The position numbers and the translations under genes were made by a program. A stretch of DNA of 64,000 nucleotides from contig NC_088326.1 of the NCBI RefSeq assembly GCF_910592395.1, positions 1,865,001-1,929,000 of the forward strand, given 5' to 3'. Position 1 is the first letter of the stretch. Each line of letters begins with the position of its first letter. Below, piece after piece: positions 10,701 to 21,609 of the stretch. The notes beneath the pieces were generated by a model. That model was not told the origin of the DNA, ran no database searches, and saw only the letters and a program-made list of their open reading frames with translations. This DNA comes from Lineus longissimus (Eukaryota; Nemertea; Pilidiophora; Heteronemertea; Lineidae).

Positions 10701-13700
10701 CTAATATTGCGAATAGTTCCCACCGCCGCTACGATAGTCCACATGGGCCTTTATCGTATCATTCACCTTGGCTATGGCCGAGACGATGTTGATTGCTTCT
10801 GGTGCTAGCTGGACCGTGTTTCCCATGCCCTTGAGGAATGTTACAGCAGTCTGAGGGAAGCCCTCTGAAAAACAGTAAATACAGATCAATAAGCAAGAAT
10901 TCTGTGGCCTGTCACAGCAAAACCAGGCTCTGTTGCTCTGAGCCTGGCAGGTTAAGACGGACTGGTTGTACCATTCACTATTGTCTGCCTTTTGTGAAAT
11001 CGGAGTACACCAGTTTCTTCCATTATCTCCTGGTGTCATTTAGGCTCATCTTTTCATTTCCGCTTCGAGAATGGGTCATACCTAACGAAACTTTAAAATG
11101 TGAATCTTTTAGCTATATTATACGTCACCACTTACTCTCGTACTCTGTTACGTCGGGGAAGAGCTGATTGTGTATCCGAGGCCTGTCTATAGATTCCGAT
11201 AACGAGTCTTGCCCAACCAGGTAGTTCAACAGGACCTCAACCACTCCTGAAATAAATTTAAGAATAGTGTAACTGACACAGTTGAATCTTTTGGTGTGAC
11301 AGGCAAAATTACCTGATTGGTCCTACAACACCCCAATTGGGGATCCGTGCCCGACTCTTCACTGACCTGATATTATTTTTGTTCCATTCGTTGCACCAAC
11401 CGCAATGCGAGGCCCACATTTATGCTCTGTATGCATGACTAAGGTTGGCACCATGGAGGACAGAGGGCGCTTCCCGGGAGCAATCTCGTTGGCCTGGAGC
11501 AAGAGAGAACAAAACAGCTTAATGAAAATGTAAAGTAACTGGTCTGGTAAAAATTCTCCTTCATTCGCTCTTTTAATGGTAATGGGTATCATACTGTTAT
11601 CCACTGGGCTATGAGCTCGTCAAGAAAAACACGATCTGAACTCGTTGTTTTGAAAACCTACCGGACTTGGAGGCATGCCAAACTTTGACGTCTGCCCAGG
11701 AATGGAGAAGTCGGCCATTTCGTTGTTGAGAATAATTCCTCCTTCTGTCATGAGTTTGGAACCAAACCAGTAGTTTATGGAACTGAAATAGATGCGTAGA
11801 AGGAAATACAACAAGGTTTAGACACATTTACCGGTACCTTATTTCGCCGTTACCCCACAGTTATAAGACTTCAGGCCTAGCCCAATACTCTTTTCTCTGA
11901 AAACAAAGCCCCTCGCTGGGCTGAGTAGCGCTCGTTGTAAGAAATTATGGGATGGTCTCGACTACTCACCTGGTTACACTGACGAACATCTCATTCGTAT
12001 CAACCACCGAAATATGTGACGTCCCGCCGCTTGGCTTGGAGTTGAACTGTGAGTAGTAACTCTGTTGGAATGTCTTAGTGTCGTCGATTTTTAGGCGGAT
12101 TGCATCTGCCCTTGCGTCGCTGTAATAAAAGTTATTGAAAGAGTGAAGACCAAGAAATCTCATGGACTGAAATGGTCAACAAAGTCTTCTCTTTTTCTGA
12201 ATGAAGGGTGTAGGCCTTTGACAAGATACAAACAAACCCCCTGAAGGCAGTGCTATACATCATAATCTTTCCTATGCCCCTGGCAGTAGTCACAGCTGAG
12301 AAATATGGCCAAAGAGAATATGGAGCATCCTGTTATCACAACTGCTGTATGTCTTTTGATTGTTATAGAGACTTGTAATCTGGAGATTCAAATCCCATAA
12401 CACCGTACCTTATCATATCCTGAGTGATGTTTTCAATCTGATCATTCATTGCCGGGTCAGCAAGGGTTAATCTCTCTCCATAGCCAAATTTAAGAGCCTG
12501 CAAAAAGGAGAAGAATCAAAATCCAGTCTGCAGTGTCAACAGCTGAGTTGTATGTGAGCAGAAGAGCTGGGTTAAGTTGCTTAAAGGGAACTGGAACCGC
12601 CGAGCGATTTATTCAACTTTTCGACTTTCACCGCCCGAGAAAGTCAAACTTCCAACTTCCTATTCGAGTTCAGATTTGTAGCTCCGCCCCCAGTGCCCGA
12701 GCATGCGCAGTTCAATTTGTTATTATTGAGAATCATGTCAGAATCACGTGAGTCATACGATCTTTCATTCATGAATTTTCGTAGTAAATTCCATAGTAGT
12801 GACGTCACTGAATGATTGACAGCTAGGCGCCATGTTTCATTCATGCCTCGTTCTGATCACCCGATACGCGGGAAATGAAAACGAGGTCATACGAACTGGC
12901 TTGGCGGTTCCAGTTCCCTTTGATGCAGGCAGCACGGTTTAGATGGTGTAATCTAAGTCCTCTCTTACCTCAATGAGTCTTCCATAAGTCGTCGCCTCTG
13001 ACATTGATTCCATTGTCAGGTTGTAGCCCTTCATGATATTGAGAATGAGCAGAAGAGCTGGACCGCTTGATGGAGCTGGCACAGTGTAGATGGTGTAATC
13101 TAAAATTTAAAAAATATAATCACACAAAAAATATGTTTTTTCGAATTGTGCCGATGTCAGAAATCTTGGGGGAAAGTTTCAAGGTACAATAGAACCTCTC
13201 TATTAAGGACACCCTCAGGACTGACAATTGTTGTCCTTATTTGAGAGGTGTCCTGATTAGAGAGGTCAAATTGAATAGACACAACCGCTTTGGGACTAAA
13301 ACTATTGTCCTTAATGGAGAGATTGTCCTTAATAGAGAGGTGTCCGCTAAGGGAGGTTCCACTGTTCACTCAAACATGTGGTAGAACTTTGACAAAACTG
13401 AAAAGTGAGGCATATGGAGGTCTTACCGTTGAATATACTCTTAACAGGTGGTTTTAGAATTGCTTTGTAGCCCTTCAGATCATCTTTGGTCATACGGCCA
13501 TTGGTCTTCTGAATCTGTAAGAAAATGATAAGTTCCTAATTCAAAGGGACAACTTGGGAATGAGATATGGCTTCCAGCAGGACCGTCACTTCTCCAAACA
13601 GTCTCAATGAAGAATCATCACAGTGGCAATTGCAGGACGGATGGTTAAAATGTAACTTACTTTCTTGATGATATCATCAGCGATAGTTCCCGAATAAAAT

Positions 13701-16231
13701 GGTTCGATCCCCTCATTTGCGATGCGCTCAAGCGTGTCTCCAAGTTTGGGTCTCTTGATGATGTCGCCCTCTTGGAGGAACTTGCCGTTCCGTATGAAAA
13801 TCTTCGCGAGTTCTGGGCTGTCTTCGAAATCCGTTAGTTTCATGTGGTGGTCTAAGACGTGGGCTGGAAGGGTACAGGTCAAGGTTAAGGTTAAGGTCAA
13901 TAGGTCAGGTTCAATTGACAGGAAACCAAAGGACGTTTTGACATGTGGACGTTTGGACTGGCAACGATCATCGACTTACCAAGGCCTTTGTTGACTTTGA
14001 ATCCTCCCCGGGCCACTTTTACAGCAGGCATAACGAGGTCACGCCACGAAAGGCTGGAAGATTAACAGTTGTAAATGAATGACAAGGCAAAGTCATCATC
14101 ATCAGTCGACTGTGCAGGCCAGCAGGCGGTGACAAGGTCCCTCCACCTAACGCAATCTTGGGCCTGGTCCTCAATTTGTTGGGTCAGCAATTGCCAATCT
14201 GTCTCCGTCTCCTGGCAGTGATTGGGTGTAAGACAAGTAGGACATTTGTTGACGGCATTGGCATCCATGCCACGTGTAGGCTGGCACAGGGCATGTAAAG
14301 CCACTCGTCTTATGCCCATACCTTTAGGAAATTACATATTGTGCTGTTTTCTATAACAGCAGTAATTTGTCAGCAATAACATCATTGGTCAAGGTTCAAA
14401 ATGCTTTAGTTTCAGTTAAATCATTACACGACATTTTCAACCCCAGGTTCAAGGCTAGAATCTCAATTTTAATTCAATTCAGTGTGACCCACCTTCCATA
14501 CTTGTCATGAGCCATTTTCATGCCGCGCAGTTCACCGGGCACAGCAACTGCATTTCCTCCCTATAAAACAAAATAACTTTTCTTTAGCCTGAAAGTCATT
14601 ATCTGTTGATGGGAATATCAAGTTGAAGTAAACTGAATTTTCTCTAGATAAACACCCGTAGAAAAGAGAGAATTGTGACAAAGCTCAAAGGAAGACCAAT
14701 TGGCAGAAGATGATTTCAATTTGGCTGAAAATGAGTTTCATTTGACGGAATTGACCTCTATAACTCCCATTTGATGGAAAATGATTTCCATTTGGTGGAA
14801 AATGATTATCATGAGAGAGTATCAACCACTTAACAACGTTGAAACCTGCAAAAAACCGAATGGTAGATACAAGCACATGAGTACAACACACACTACCAGC
14901 TTTTATATAAACATACTGAGAATGTATAGAGGTAAAAAAATCTACAAAAACAGACTTTGGTAAGAACTGTTCACTTACATTTCTAACATTAACTGTCAAA
15001 TTTGGTGGTTTACAGATATAATACACGAGGATAATTCTAAAAACGTGTCATGACATGAAAAAAATTGACTTGGAGTGCTTGATATTTATAACATAAAAAA
15101 AGCCGGGAGTGCTTGCTATAAATTTAGACAATATTTTATACCGCAACAGGATCAACCCATCCATATTTGATCTTGCTTGGGTGGTGAGGAGTTATCTGGA
15201 ATAAAATCAGTGAAAAGACTTTCAGTAAAAAATGAGACCCCACTCAGTTTAGATTCCTCATCTTGATGAATGACGAATTTGCTGTGAATTATTCAGCGCT
15301 TGGCAAACAATTTGACAATCATTTATCTTACCTTGTACGCCGATGCCGGGTTTGTCACAAACATGCTCTTGTTGGCGTGCATTGGCGCTGTCTCCCGCGC
15401 ATCAATCACATTAGTCACTGATGTCTTGTGATCATGGACGACCATGAAATGGCCGCCACCTATGCCGGAGTGATGAGAACTCACGACTCCAACGCAGAAC
15501 ATGGTGGCGATGGCCGCATCCACCGCTGAGCCTCCAGCCTTCAGGGCATCGGTCCCGATAACGGAACAGAGTTTGGATTCTGATGAGACTGCACCATGTG
15601 GCTCCACCTATGTGGGAAAGAAAGTACTTTTTTACCTGTCGTATAGATTAGGTGGGTGATTACTCTTGCCTAATTCAAAATTCTATGGTCCAAATGTAAG
15701 ACTTACTTGCAATTTTCACCTTTTTTTGAACGACTTCAAGTTTGAATGGTATAAAGTCAAGAGTTTGGTTCTACTCAAGTCAAAATTTGTTATCACACAA
15801 GTCCTTTAAACATCGAACAAGCTCAGAACTAACTATTACCTGGGGAGGTCCGAGATATATCTGCATGATGAGAGCAGTTGTTACGACCACGGCAAAAGCC
15901 AAGCTGGATCCGACGATCATCTTTAGGCCATCACCCTTCTTGTAACATCTGCAATTTCAAAGAAACCATTCAAAATTAGCAAAGAAGAATGTTGAAATTT
16001 ATATTCAGTATGTCTTTACACCACTGGAAGTTTTCAAATTCAATTTTCAACGAATGGTGTGGGCATGTAGGCCTTGAGGTGATTCTCACTTGTTGGTTCC
16101 TTCTTCTTCCCCCCTCTGGTCCCTTGCCAGCGGCAGCGTCTCCTTGGCACTGGTTGGACTCGGTGAAGCATCATTGACAGTCTCATGAGCTGCTGTCCCA
16201 AGCTCGTTGTCAATCAGGCCATACTTGTCTC
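10701..16231 (-). CDS. GGT1: Gamma-glutamyltransferase, type II membrane enzyme (5' end not found)
   Basis: Fifteen coding exons in order: 16090-16231, 15840-15948, 15332-15607, 15142-15195, 14493-14560, 13980-14053, 13661-13863, 13427-13514, 12969-13099, 12409-12497, 11970-12119, 11662-11782, 11367-11493, 11136-11246 and 10701-10864 (TAG stop). Phases agree at every junction, giving about 635 codons plus an unseen N-terminus. Order: cytoplasmic tail, one membrane segment (VGSSLAFAVVVTTALIM), then the heavy chain with AVSSESKLCS, SGIGGGHFMVV and DARETAP (gamma-glutamyl-binding Arg). The autoprocessing nucleophile Thr is in GGTSHISVVD, codon at 12020-12022. The light chain has SSINYWFGSK, NNEMADF, RPLSSM and ATNGTK. 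The enzyme cleaves glutathione and transfers gamma-glutamyl groups outside the cell. Symbol is by family; GGT1 versus GGT5 cannot be decided. The first exon probably starts at an acceptor (ccttgcag) before 16231, so the ATG lies further upstream in the spacer. Confidence 0.95.
10904..11080. mobile_element. MITE, family B (GTCACAGCAAAACCAGGC ends)
   Basis: In the last GGT intron. Left part GTCACAGCAAAACCAGGC and internal blocks TTGTCTGCCTTTTGTGAAAT and TATCTCCTGGTGTCATTTAG also occur, in either orientation, at 35732-35880, 44768-44960 and 44961-45150. The right end is a decayed GGGTCATA. It has no coding capacity. Confidence 0.65.
12556..12956 (-). pseudogene. Duplicated fragment of GGT exon 13.0 kb, split by a MITE
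   Basis: The plus-strand 15-mer gagcagaagagctgg at 12556-12570 repeats exactly at 13047-13061 inside the real exon. The 17-mer tagatggtgtaatctaa at 12940-12956 repeats exactly at 13087-13103, which is the exon's own 5' splice junction. The two landmarks are 40 bp apart in the real exon and 384 bp apart in the copy. The difference is almost exactly the inserted element at 12583-12921 plus about 5 bp. The copy lies in the next intron, lacks an open frame, and is not likely to be used. Confidence 0.75.
12583..12921. mobile_element. 339-bp MITE with perfect 19-bp terminal inverted repeats
   Basis: AAAGGGAACTGGAACCGCC at 12583-12601 is exactly the reverse complement of 12903-12921. The interior is non-coding and CpG-rich in places. 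If the ends are counted 2 bp further in, flanks read TTAA on the left and TTGA on the right, a possible decayed TTAA target duplication (piggyBac-like), which is inference. It is inserted in the duplicated exon fragment. Confidence 0.8.
13184..13366. mobile_element. MITE, family D (AGAACCTC...GAGGTTCC ends)
   Basis: The left end ATAGAACCTCTCTATTAAGG and right end CTAAGGGAGGTTCCACTG are inverted repeats. The interior has repeated TGTCCTTAATAGAGAGG motifs. Related pieces lie at 30374-30470, 36540-36735 and 37128-37190. CAGTRGAACCTC-type ends recall pogo/Tigger-like elements (from memory, not searched). It is inside a GGT intron. Confidence 0.65.
14085..14330 (-). mobile_element. LINE-like 3' end (reverse transcriptase C-terminal frame)
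   Basis: The minus-strand frame reads CPTCLTPNHCQETETDW, later QAQDCVRWRDLVTACW, and ends in an Asp run encoded by GAT repeats. The DR.RWRDLV pattern followed by GATGAT repeats resembles the end of non-LTR retrotransposon ORF2. About 45 bp of it (14212-14260) matches 37482-37530 at roughly 80% identity. It lies in a GGT intron. Confidence 0.5.
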
Positions 16232-19200
16232 CTGCAAGGTAAGGATTTCTCCTAATAATTTCACTCTCTTGTATTGTTTTTTGGCTTTGCACTCCGTTAC
16301 AAGGAATGCAGTGTTGGATGTTGTGATCTTTCAAATGATTGTTTCTGAACCTCACTGCCATACGACATATTGATATTGCCACATTTCTTAAGGAATTCAA
16401 TTTCAAGTTGATGAAGTGGTGATATTATGCACGATATGGCGATCTCACTAAGTCATTTGGCATGCTATGCTACACCTTCTGTCTACAGCTATGGGATGTA
16501 GCCGGAAGGTCCGTGTACCACTACTGTAGGGTAGGCTATTCCCCCGGCTGCACCATTGATCATGCCATGATCATCCTTTCATTTTTATCATTTTATGGCC
16601 TGCGCACAAACTTACAAAGCCAGGCAACAAACTATCTCGCAATGACCAAACTGAAACTATATAACCAAATTCCACCTTTTTAAAAGTCCACCCTCTCTTT
16701 CTGGCTTCATTCATGTTGATCGTGTTATTCATTTGTTATGGTTTTTGGAGGAAAAAAGTAGCTATTTTTTGACATTTCTGTTCATGATTTCTTCGCTTTT
16801 TCTGTAAAAGTTGTACTTTTCCAGATGCCACTTTCCTTCAGTCTTTGCCCTTGATTTATAATTACCTGATGGTGGATGCTCCATAACATCACCCCCAGCA
16901 GCAACAATGCCATTTTTTTGCGAGATCATATCCATTTCGAATGAAAAATCGAATTTTGTGGCCTCAAAAATAAAACAGCTGCTGCAAATTTTCCCGGAAG
17001 CACTTGCCTGCCCCTAGCGGCGACGATTAGAATTTGTCCATCACATTCTCCAAGCGTCGTCAATGGTGCTTTTCTTAAAATAGCCGATGTCAACAAAGGG
17101 GGCGGAGTATCTTTGGATCCAGCCCAAGGGATCTAGCCCTACCCCTAATTTAGGCCCCCGGCAGTGGCTGCATCAGCGCCACCACGCGGGGTCTAATGGT
17201 ATTAAGATCAAGAGGTGAAGGCTTGAATAGCTCCTGGGTGAGTTTACAGTAGGGGCCTGCAAGTAGGTCCCACTGGTGGCGGTGCTGCCACATTAAAGGT
17301 TCAGACAGCTCCTAGATGAGTTTTGGAGCAACTGCAGAATAGCCGGGACACTCTGTGCTAAATGATAGGAATGTGTACCTAATGGGCCTAACTGCAGAAT
17401 AGCCGGGGCAGTAGTAGCTCTGTACATTATGTACACTCTGTCCCTCTGTACATTATGTACACATTCCTATCATTTAGCACAGAGTGTCCCGGCTATTCTG
17501 CAGTTGCTCCCATCTCTGGGACGATGTGACAATCAAACGTGAAAGGTGGACACTTTTGATTGACATTCACTGCTCCCAAGTCATGGCCTATGAGACGCCC
17601 CCTCCTCTCTTAGATTGGTACCAACTTGTCCCATCAGATGGCATTGGCGCATACTGCGCCTGGTGGCGCGTGGACCTCAGTCTATCAGAAATTCGAAAGG
17701 TGTCGCGCAAGTGCTTCCGGACAGATTGCTAAGAAAAACAAAGGATTTCGGTGAACAAAAGGCTCCTACTTGTTCAATGATGATGTGTGCATTGCAGTAA
17801 ATAAGGCAACATCGAATAGCTGTTGAGTGACCACAACTGGTGAGCACAATTTAAAGTTGTTTTCTCCAAAATGAACTTTGCACTGATGCCCTGAAAATGT
17901 GTTTTGTTTTGATCTCGTATAGTCTTAAGTGGAAATCATGTACATCATGTACATGAATGTACATACATGTTTGTATAATACATGTGTATGTCTTGGTCTT
18001 GGTCTAGAAGTAGAGGCATTGTCTGCATCGACAATGACTAGATGCCTGAGATGGCAATGGATGATATAGGCCTATGATGTATAATACAGCACTTCGTAAA
18101 AGGATAAGAGGCAAATACTTCAGTTATAGAAGTGAAAATACAAGCCACCCCAGTCACTGTGAGTTAGTCTTGGTCATCATACCATTGTCAGTGAATAAGT
18201 GATTGTCTGGACATGAAAACTATGGGACCATCTGGCTCATGGTGATAAGCGGACTAGAGCTCATTGTTACATGGGAAATGAAACGTTATTATCACTACGT
18301 TAAGCACAAACTAGTAGTAGGCCCAATCAACAGCTCGTTGTGTGCAATCACTAATTACAGACCAAGCTGCTGTCCTTAAATCAATCTAGAAATTCACAGG
18401 CCCGTGCAGGAAAATTCATTTTTGTAAGTGAACATGTTGATGGGATTTAATTTGAACTACGAAATGTATTATATCAAATATTCAGAAGTGGTCTTAGGTT
18501 GGTGAAACTAGAGTACGTATAAAAGTCAATGGAAGCAAAATGAGACTTTATGTGACTGTCTATTCACATGTTTACACCCCTAGTCTCAAGGACTGATACC
18601 ATCATAAAATGATTAGTGTCATGAATGAGAGTTATTTGATCTGGACAATACCAGTATGTGTGTGGCAGATGGCGAGAGATGTAGTGTTTTGGTTCATGCA
18701 AACTATATTGATTACTTTTAGGGATGGTGATATGGGTTATATTCCATCAGGTTATATCAGAGCACAATGGCATGTTACAAATGTAGGTCAGGTGATGCAG
18801 ATAGGTAAAGAAGTTGCCAGGATGAACAAATGTCACGGGGGGGGGGGGGGGAAGGGCTATTACATCAGGATACATTCTTGTTCTGAAATTAAGATGGCTG
18901 CATCATCCTAGCCAAGTAGTGTGCCCTTTTTCTCAAAACTGGCAAAAGTGCCCTTTACACAGAAAACTGCTGTGAGCTCTTTTGAAACAAATTTGAGGCC
19001 CTCTTTGCTTGGTTTCGCATTATGATTAGATGCAAGTACTATCCCTCACATTTTGCTCATGTATGCATGAGCCAATTGATTCCATTGTACAAATGGTGGG
19101 TTGTTGATATAGACAACACAACATGTGCTACTTTTGTAGATTCAAGGCGTAAACGCAGCTGTCAATCTGTGCAGTTGAATCCCAAGTACAACCTATACTC

Positions 19201-19507
19201 AAGCCTTGTAGGCCTAGGCTTGGCTGAGTGACAGCCTGGTGCATCCAGAAAATTGATTTTTATTGCATTCTGATTTGTTTCACGGCATGAATACATGGTT
19301 TTTATGTTCGACATTCGAGAAAAGAAAAATCAACAGAGTAATATTTGAGTTCCTAATCTTGGCATGTGCAGGGGCAGGTAGGGCATTTTGGATGGAGGTC
19401 TTCTAAATCTAAATGAATGAATTTTTCTTTCATTTCTTTGATGAGATCTCTGTGGATTGCATGAAATCAAAAAGAGAATGCACATATTAAGTGCCATTGC
19501 CAACAAT
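16232..19507. other. Spacer upstream of GGT; undetected GGT 5' exon(s) expected
   Basis: No coding exon is supported here, though the GGT start codon and promoter should lie in it. Contents: a foldback region (about 16980-17735) with a perfect 54-bp inverted repeat, a GTACAT-rich stretch at about 17940-17995, and a 15-bp G run at 18837-18851. Confidence 0.4.
17325..17510. repeat. Perfect 54-bp inverted repeat with 78-bp loop
   Basis: 17325-17378 is the exact reverse complement of 17457-17510 (ggagcaactgcagaatagcc and onward). The loop contains a partial direct copy of the arm (aactgcagaatagccgg at 17390-17406) and two copies of tctgtacattatgtacac. Weaker pairing extends outwards: the block CCGGAAGCACTTGC near 16995 pairs with its reverse complement near 17712. 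This suggests a 750-bp foldback element with a recently homogenised core. Confidence 0.9.
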
Positions 19508-19730
19508 TGTGACCCGCTCCACCAAAACTAGGCGTTTGTCGCATCTGAACTTGACAGGTTGATACGGACTTGTTGTTCATTTCCCTATTGTAGACCTTTT
19601 GTGAAATGTGACCAAATCAGTTTGTAATAGATTTCACAAAAGGTCCACAATAGGGAAATGAACAACAAGTCCGTATCAACCTGTCGAGTTCAGATGCGAC
19701 AAGCGCCTAGTTTTGGTAGAGCGGGTCACA
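19508..19730. mobile_element. 223-bp palindromic MITE, family A, copy 1
   Basis: Ends are TGTGACCC and GGGTCACA, and the arms of about 95 bp are near-perfect inverted repeats containing ACTTGTTGTTCATTTCCC and GACAGGTTGATACGGACTTG. An element of the same length and more than 90% similar by eye lies at 46157-46379. It has no coding capacity. Confidence 0.9.
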
Positions 19731-20828
19731 ATTTGCAACACCACATTAGTGTGGAATCAAAAACGACACCAGGACATCAAATTATGGTATCATAGGCCAA
19801 GGGTATATTTTGTTGCTGATTATCAAATTAGTGTTTGAAAATTGATTACATTTACAAAGCAATTAAGGATTGATTAGTGCCAGTTGTATGCAGGATAGAT
19901 AATCTGTCAATGTTGACCAAGTGGTCAGTGGGGGTCAAAAGCCCAGTCTGCTCAGCCTGTGTAAATTTGCAATTAATATCATGATTGTTCTGTTATCAGT
20001 GGAATTAAAAGTCATTGGTTATTGTTCAGAATTCTTTACACAGTTGGTCATCTCTGTGGCTTGGAATTCAGATCCCATTTATTTCACAACATGTCTTCCT
20101 TGTGCATTGTACAAAAGTGTGGATTGCATAAGTGAAAACAGACTCATAATAATTGACAGCAATTTGCCACACCTTATAGTGAGTTCTAACAGAACCTGGA
20201 TATCATTATTTGCTTTATATGAGAGGCCAGGCATGCTGATATTATTTTCTGGAAAGAAATATTGTTTCCTGAAATGGAATTCGAAGCTCCATGTTAAAAA
20301 ACAGGGTCAGTAACTTCCTGATATCAGTTTCCAAAAACATGAGTATGATTATGAAAAAGTTTGTCATGTCTTTAGTCTGTTGACATACAAGTGGTAGCGA
20401 ATAGGAAGGAGATTTGATGCATGACTTGTAAGAAATACGTGTGTTACATCACTGTCGATATGTGTATTGTGAAAAGGTTTTGGCTAAACCATTTCAGGTC
20501 ATCCAAAACTGAAATATAAAGTATCAGGTGTTTTTTATTCATTCATACCTACAGTATGAAAACATGCGTTGTCGAGGCAAAATTAGCTTATGTGTACTTA
20601 TACATGCCCAGCTGTTGAAGTTGATGATAAAATTGTGACTTGTGCATGCCCCAGTATATCATGCCTAGCATGTAGGCCTCCACAGATGCTAGCATAGATC
20701 GACATTGATTGTAATGTAATGTGTTTTATGATTGATTCTGCATGCCTCTACTTATGAAACTCTTATAAAACTGGTAACATCTGGCGGGTGAAAGTTCATG
20801 TTGAAATAATTATGCTGGCATGTTTTGT

Positions 20829-21143
20829 TCAATTCTGATTCAGAAGAAAGAGATGAATTATTTTTACGCATTTGAGCTGTTCGGTGAGAAACGACAGCAG
20901 TAGAAACACCACTTGCTTTGCCCGAACTCTATCAGCTCTCTGGTGGGCTTCTTCGTTCCGACCCATCATATCTGCTCCCTCATAATGAATAGAGGGAATA
21001 TTGCCCTGAGAAAGAAGGGGCTCTGTGACATAATTCTCTAGGACAGCTGACTTTGTTACTGAAAACGGACGGCCTCGCGTACATCTCAAAAATTCTAAAC
21101 TCAGAAGAAAATTTCCGGACTGATGTTTTGGCACAGCTGACAT
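20829..21143 (-). CDS. Unrecognised small ORF, 104 aa, divergent from the Vac8-like gene
   Basis: ATG at 21141-21143, stop at 20829. The N-terminus (MSAVPKHQSGNFLLS) is poor in acidic residues, the middle reads NIPSIHYEGADMMGRNEEAH, and a hydrophobic stretch VVFLLLSFL follows. It starts 466 bp from the ATG of the Vac8-like gene in opposite orientation, which would fit a divergent promoter. I recognise no family. Overlapping open frames exist, so it may be chance. Confidence 0.25.
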   Translation of the reverse strand: MSAVPKHQSGNFLLSLEFLRCTRGRPFSVTKSAVLENYVTEPLLSQGNIPSIHYEGADMMGRNEEAHQRADRVRAKQVVFLLLSFLTEQLKCVKIIHLFLLNQN

Positions 21144-21609
21144 GAAACTGTGAAGTTGCAGGAGTGGGTGAGTGAATGATTATGTGAGTACTGGGTGAGT
21201 ATGTGAGTACTGGGTGATAATGTTTCTGATTCTTTGCAGATGGCGCTACTGTGATGCAGGTCACCCACTGAACTAGGACGCTACTCTCCATTGATGTTTA
21301 CATTTCGGTACATGATTTAAAACATTTCTCAAGTTTTCATAAGGTGAGATTACAAGCTAGAGATTTTGAATGAAAATCACCTCTGGCAAACCGTGAGTGA
21401 CTGCCACTGAAAAAACTAGAAACTGTGTTTGCTCTGCACTCTGTGGTGTTATTCTCCATGGAGTAGTCATGTTTCTCACTTAGTGGGGTCTTTTGCTTTA
21501 CCAGGCATGGACACCACATACAAGGAACCTCAATTTTACCTCTCATTTGAAGGACTGTAAAGAGCTTGTGAAGATTTTACCAAATCCTTGATATTTTAGA
21601 TCTTCCAAC

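Noticed and set aside
19921-20313. 130-codon plus-strand frame
   Set aside because: Hydrophobic, AT-driven composition without a recognisable domain; no convincing start context or neighbouring exons.
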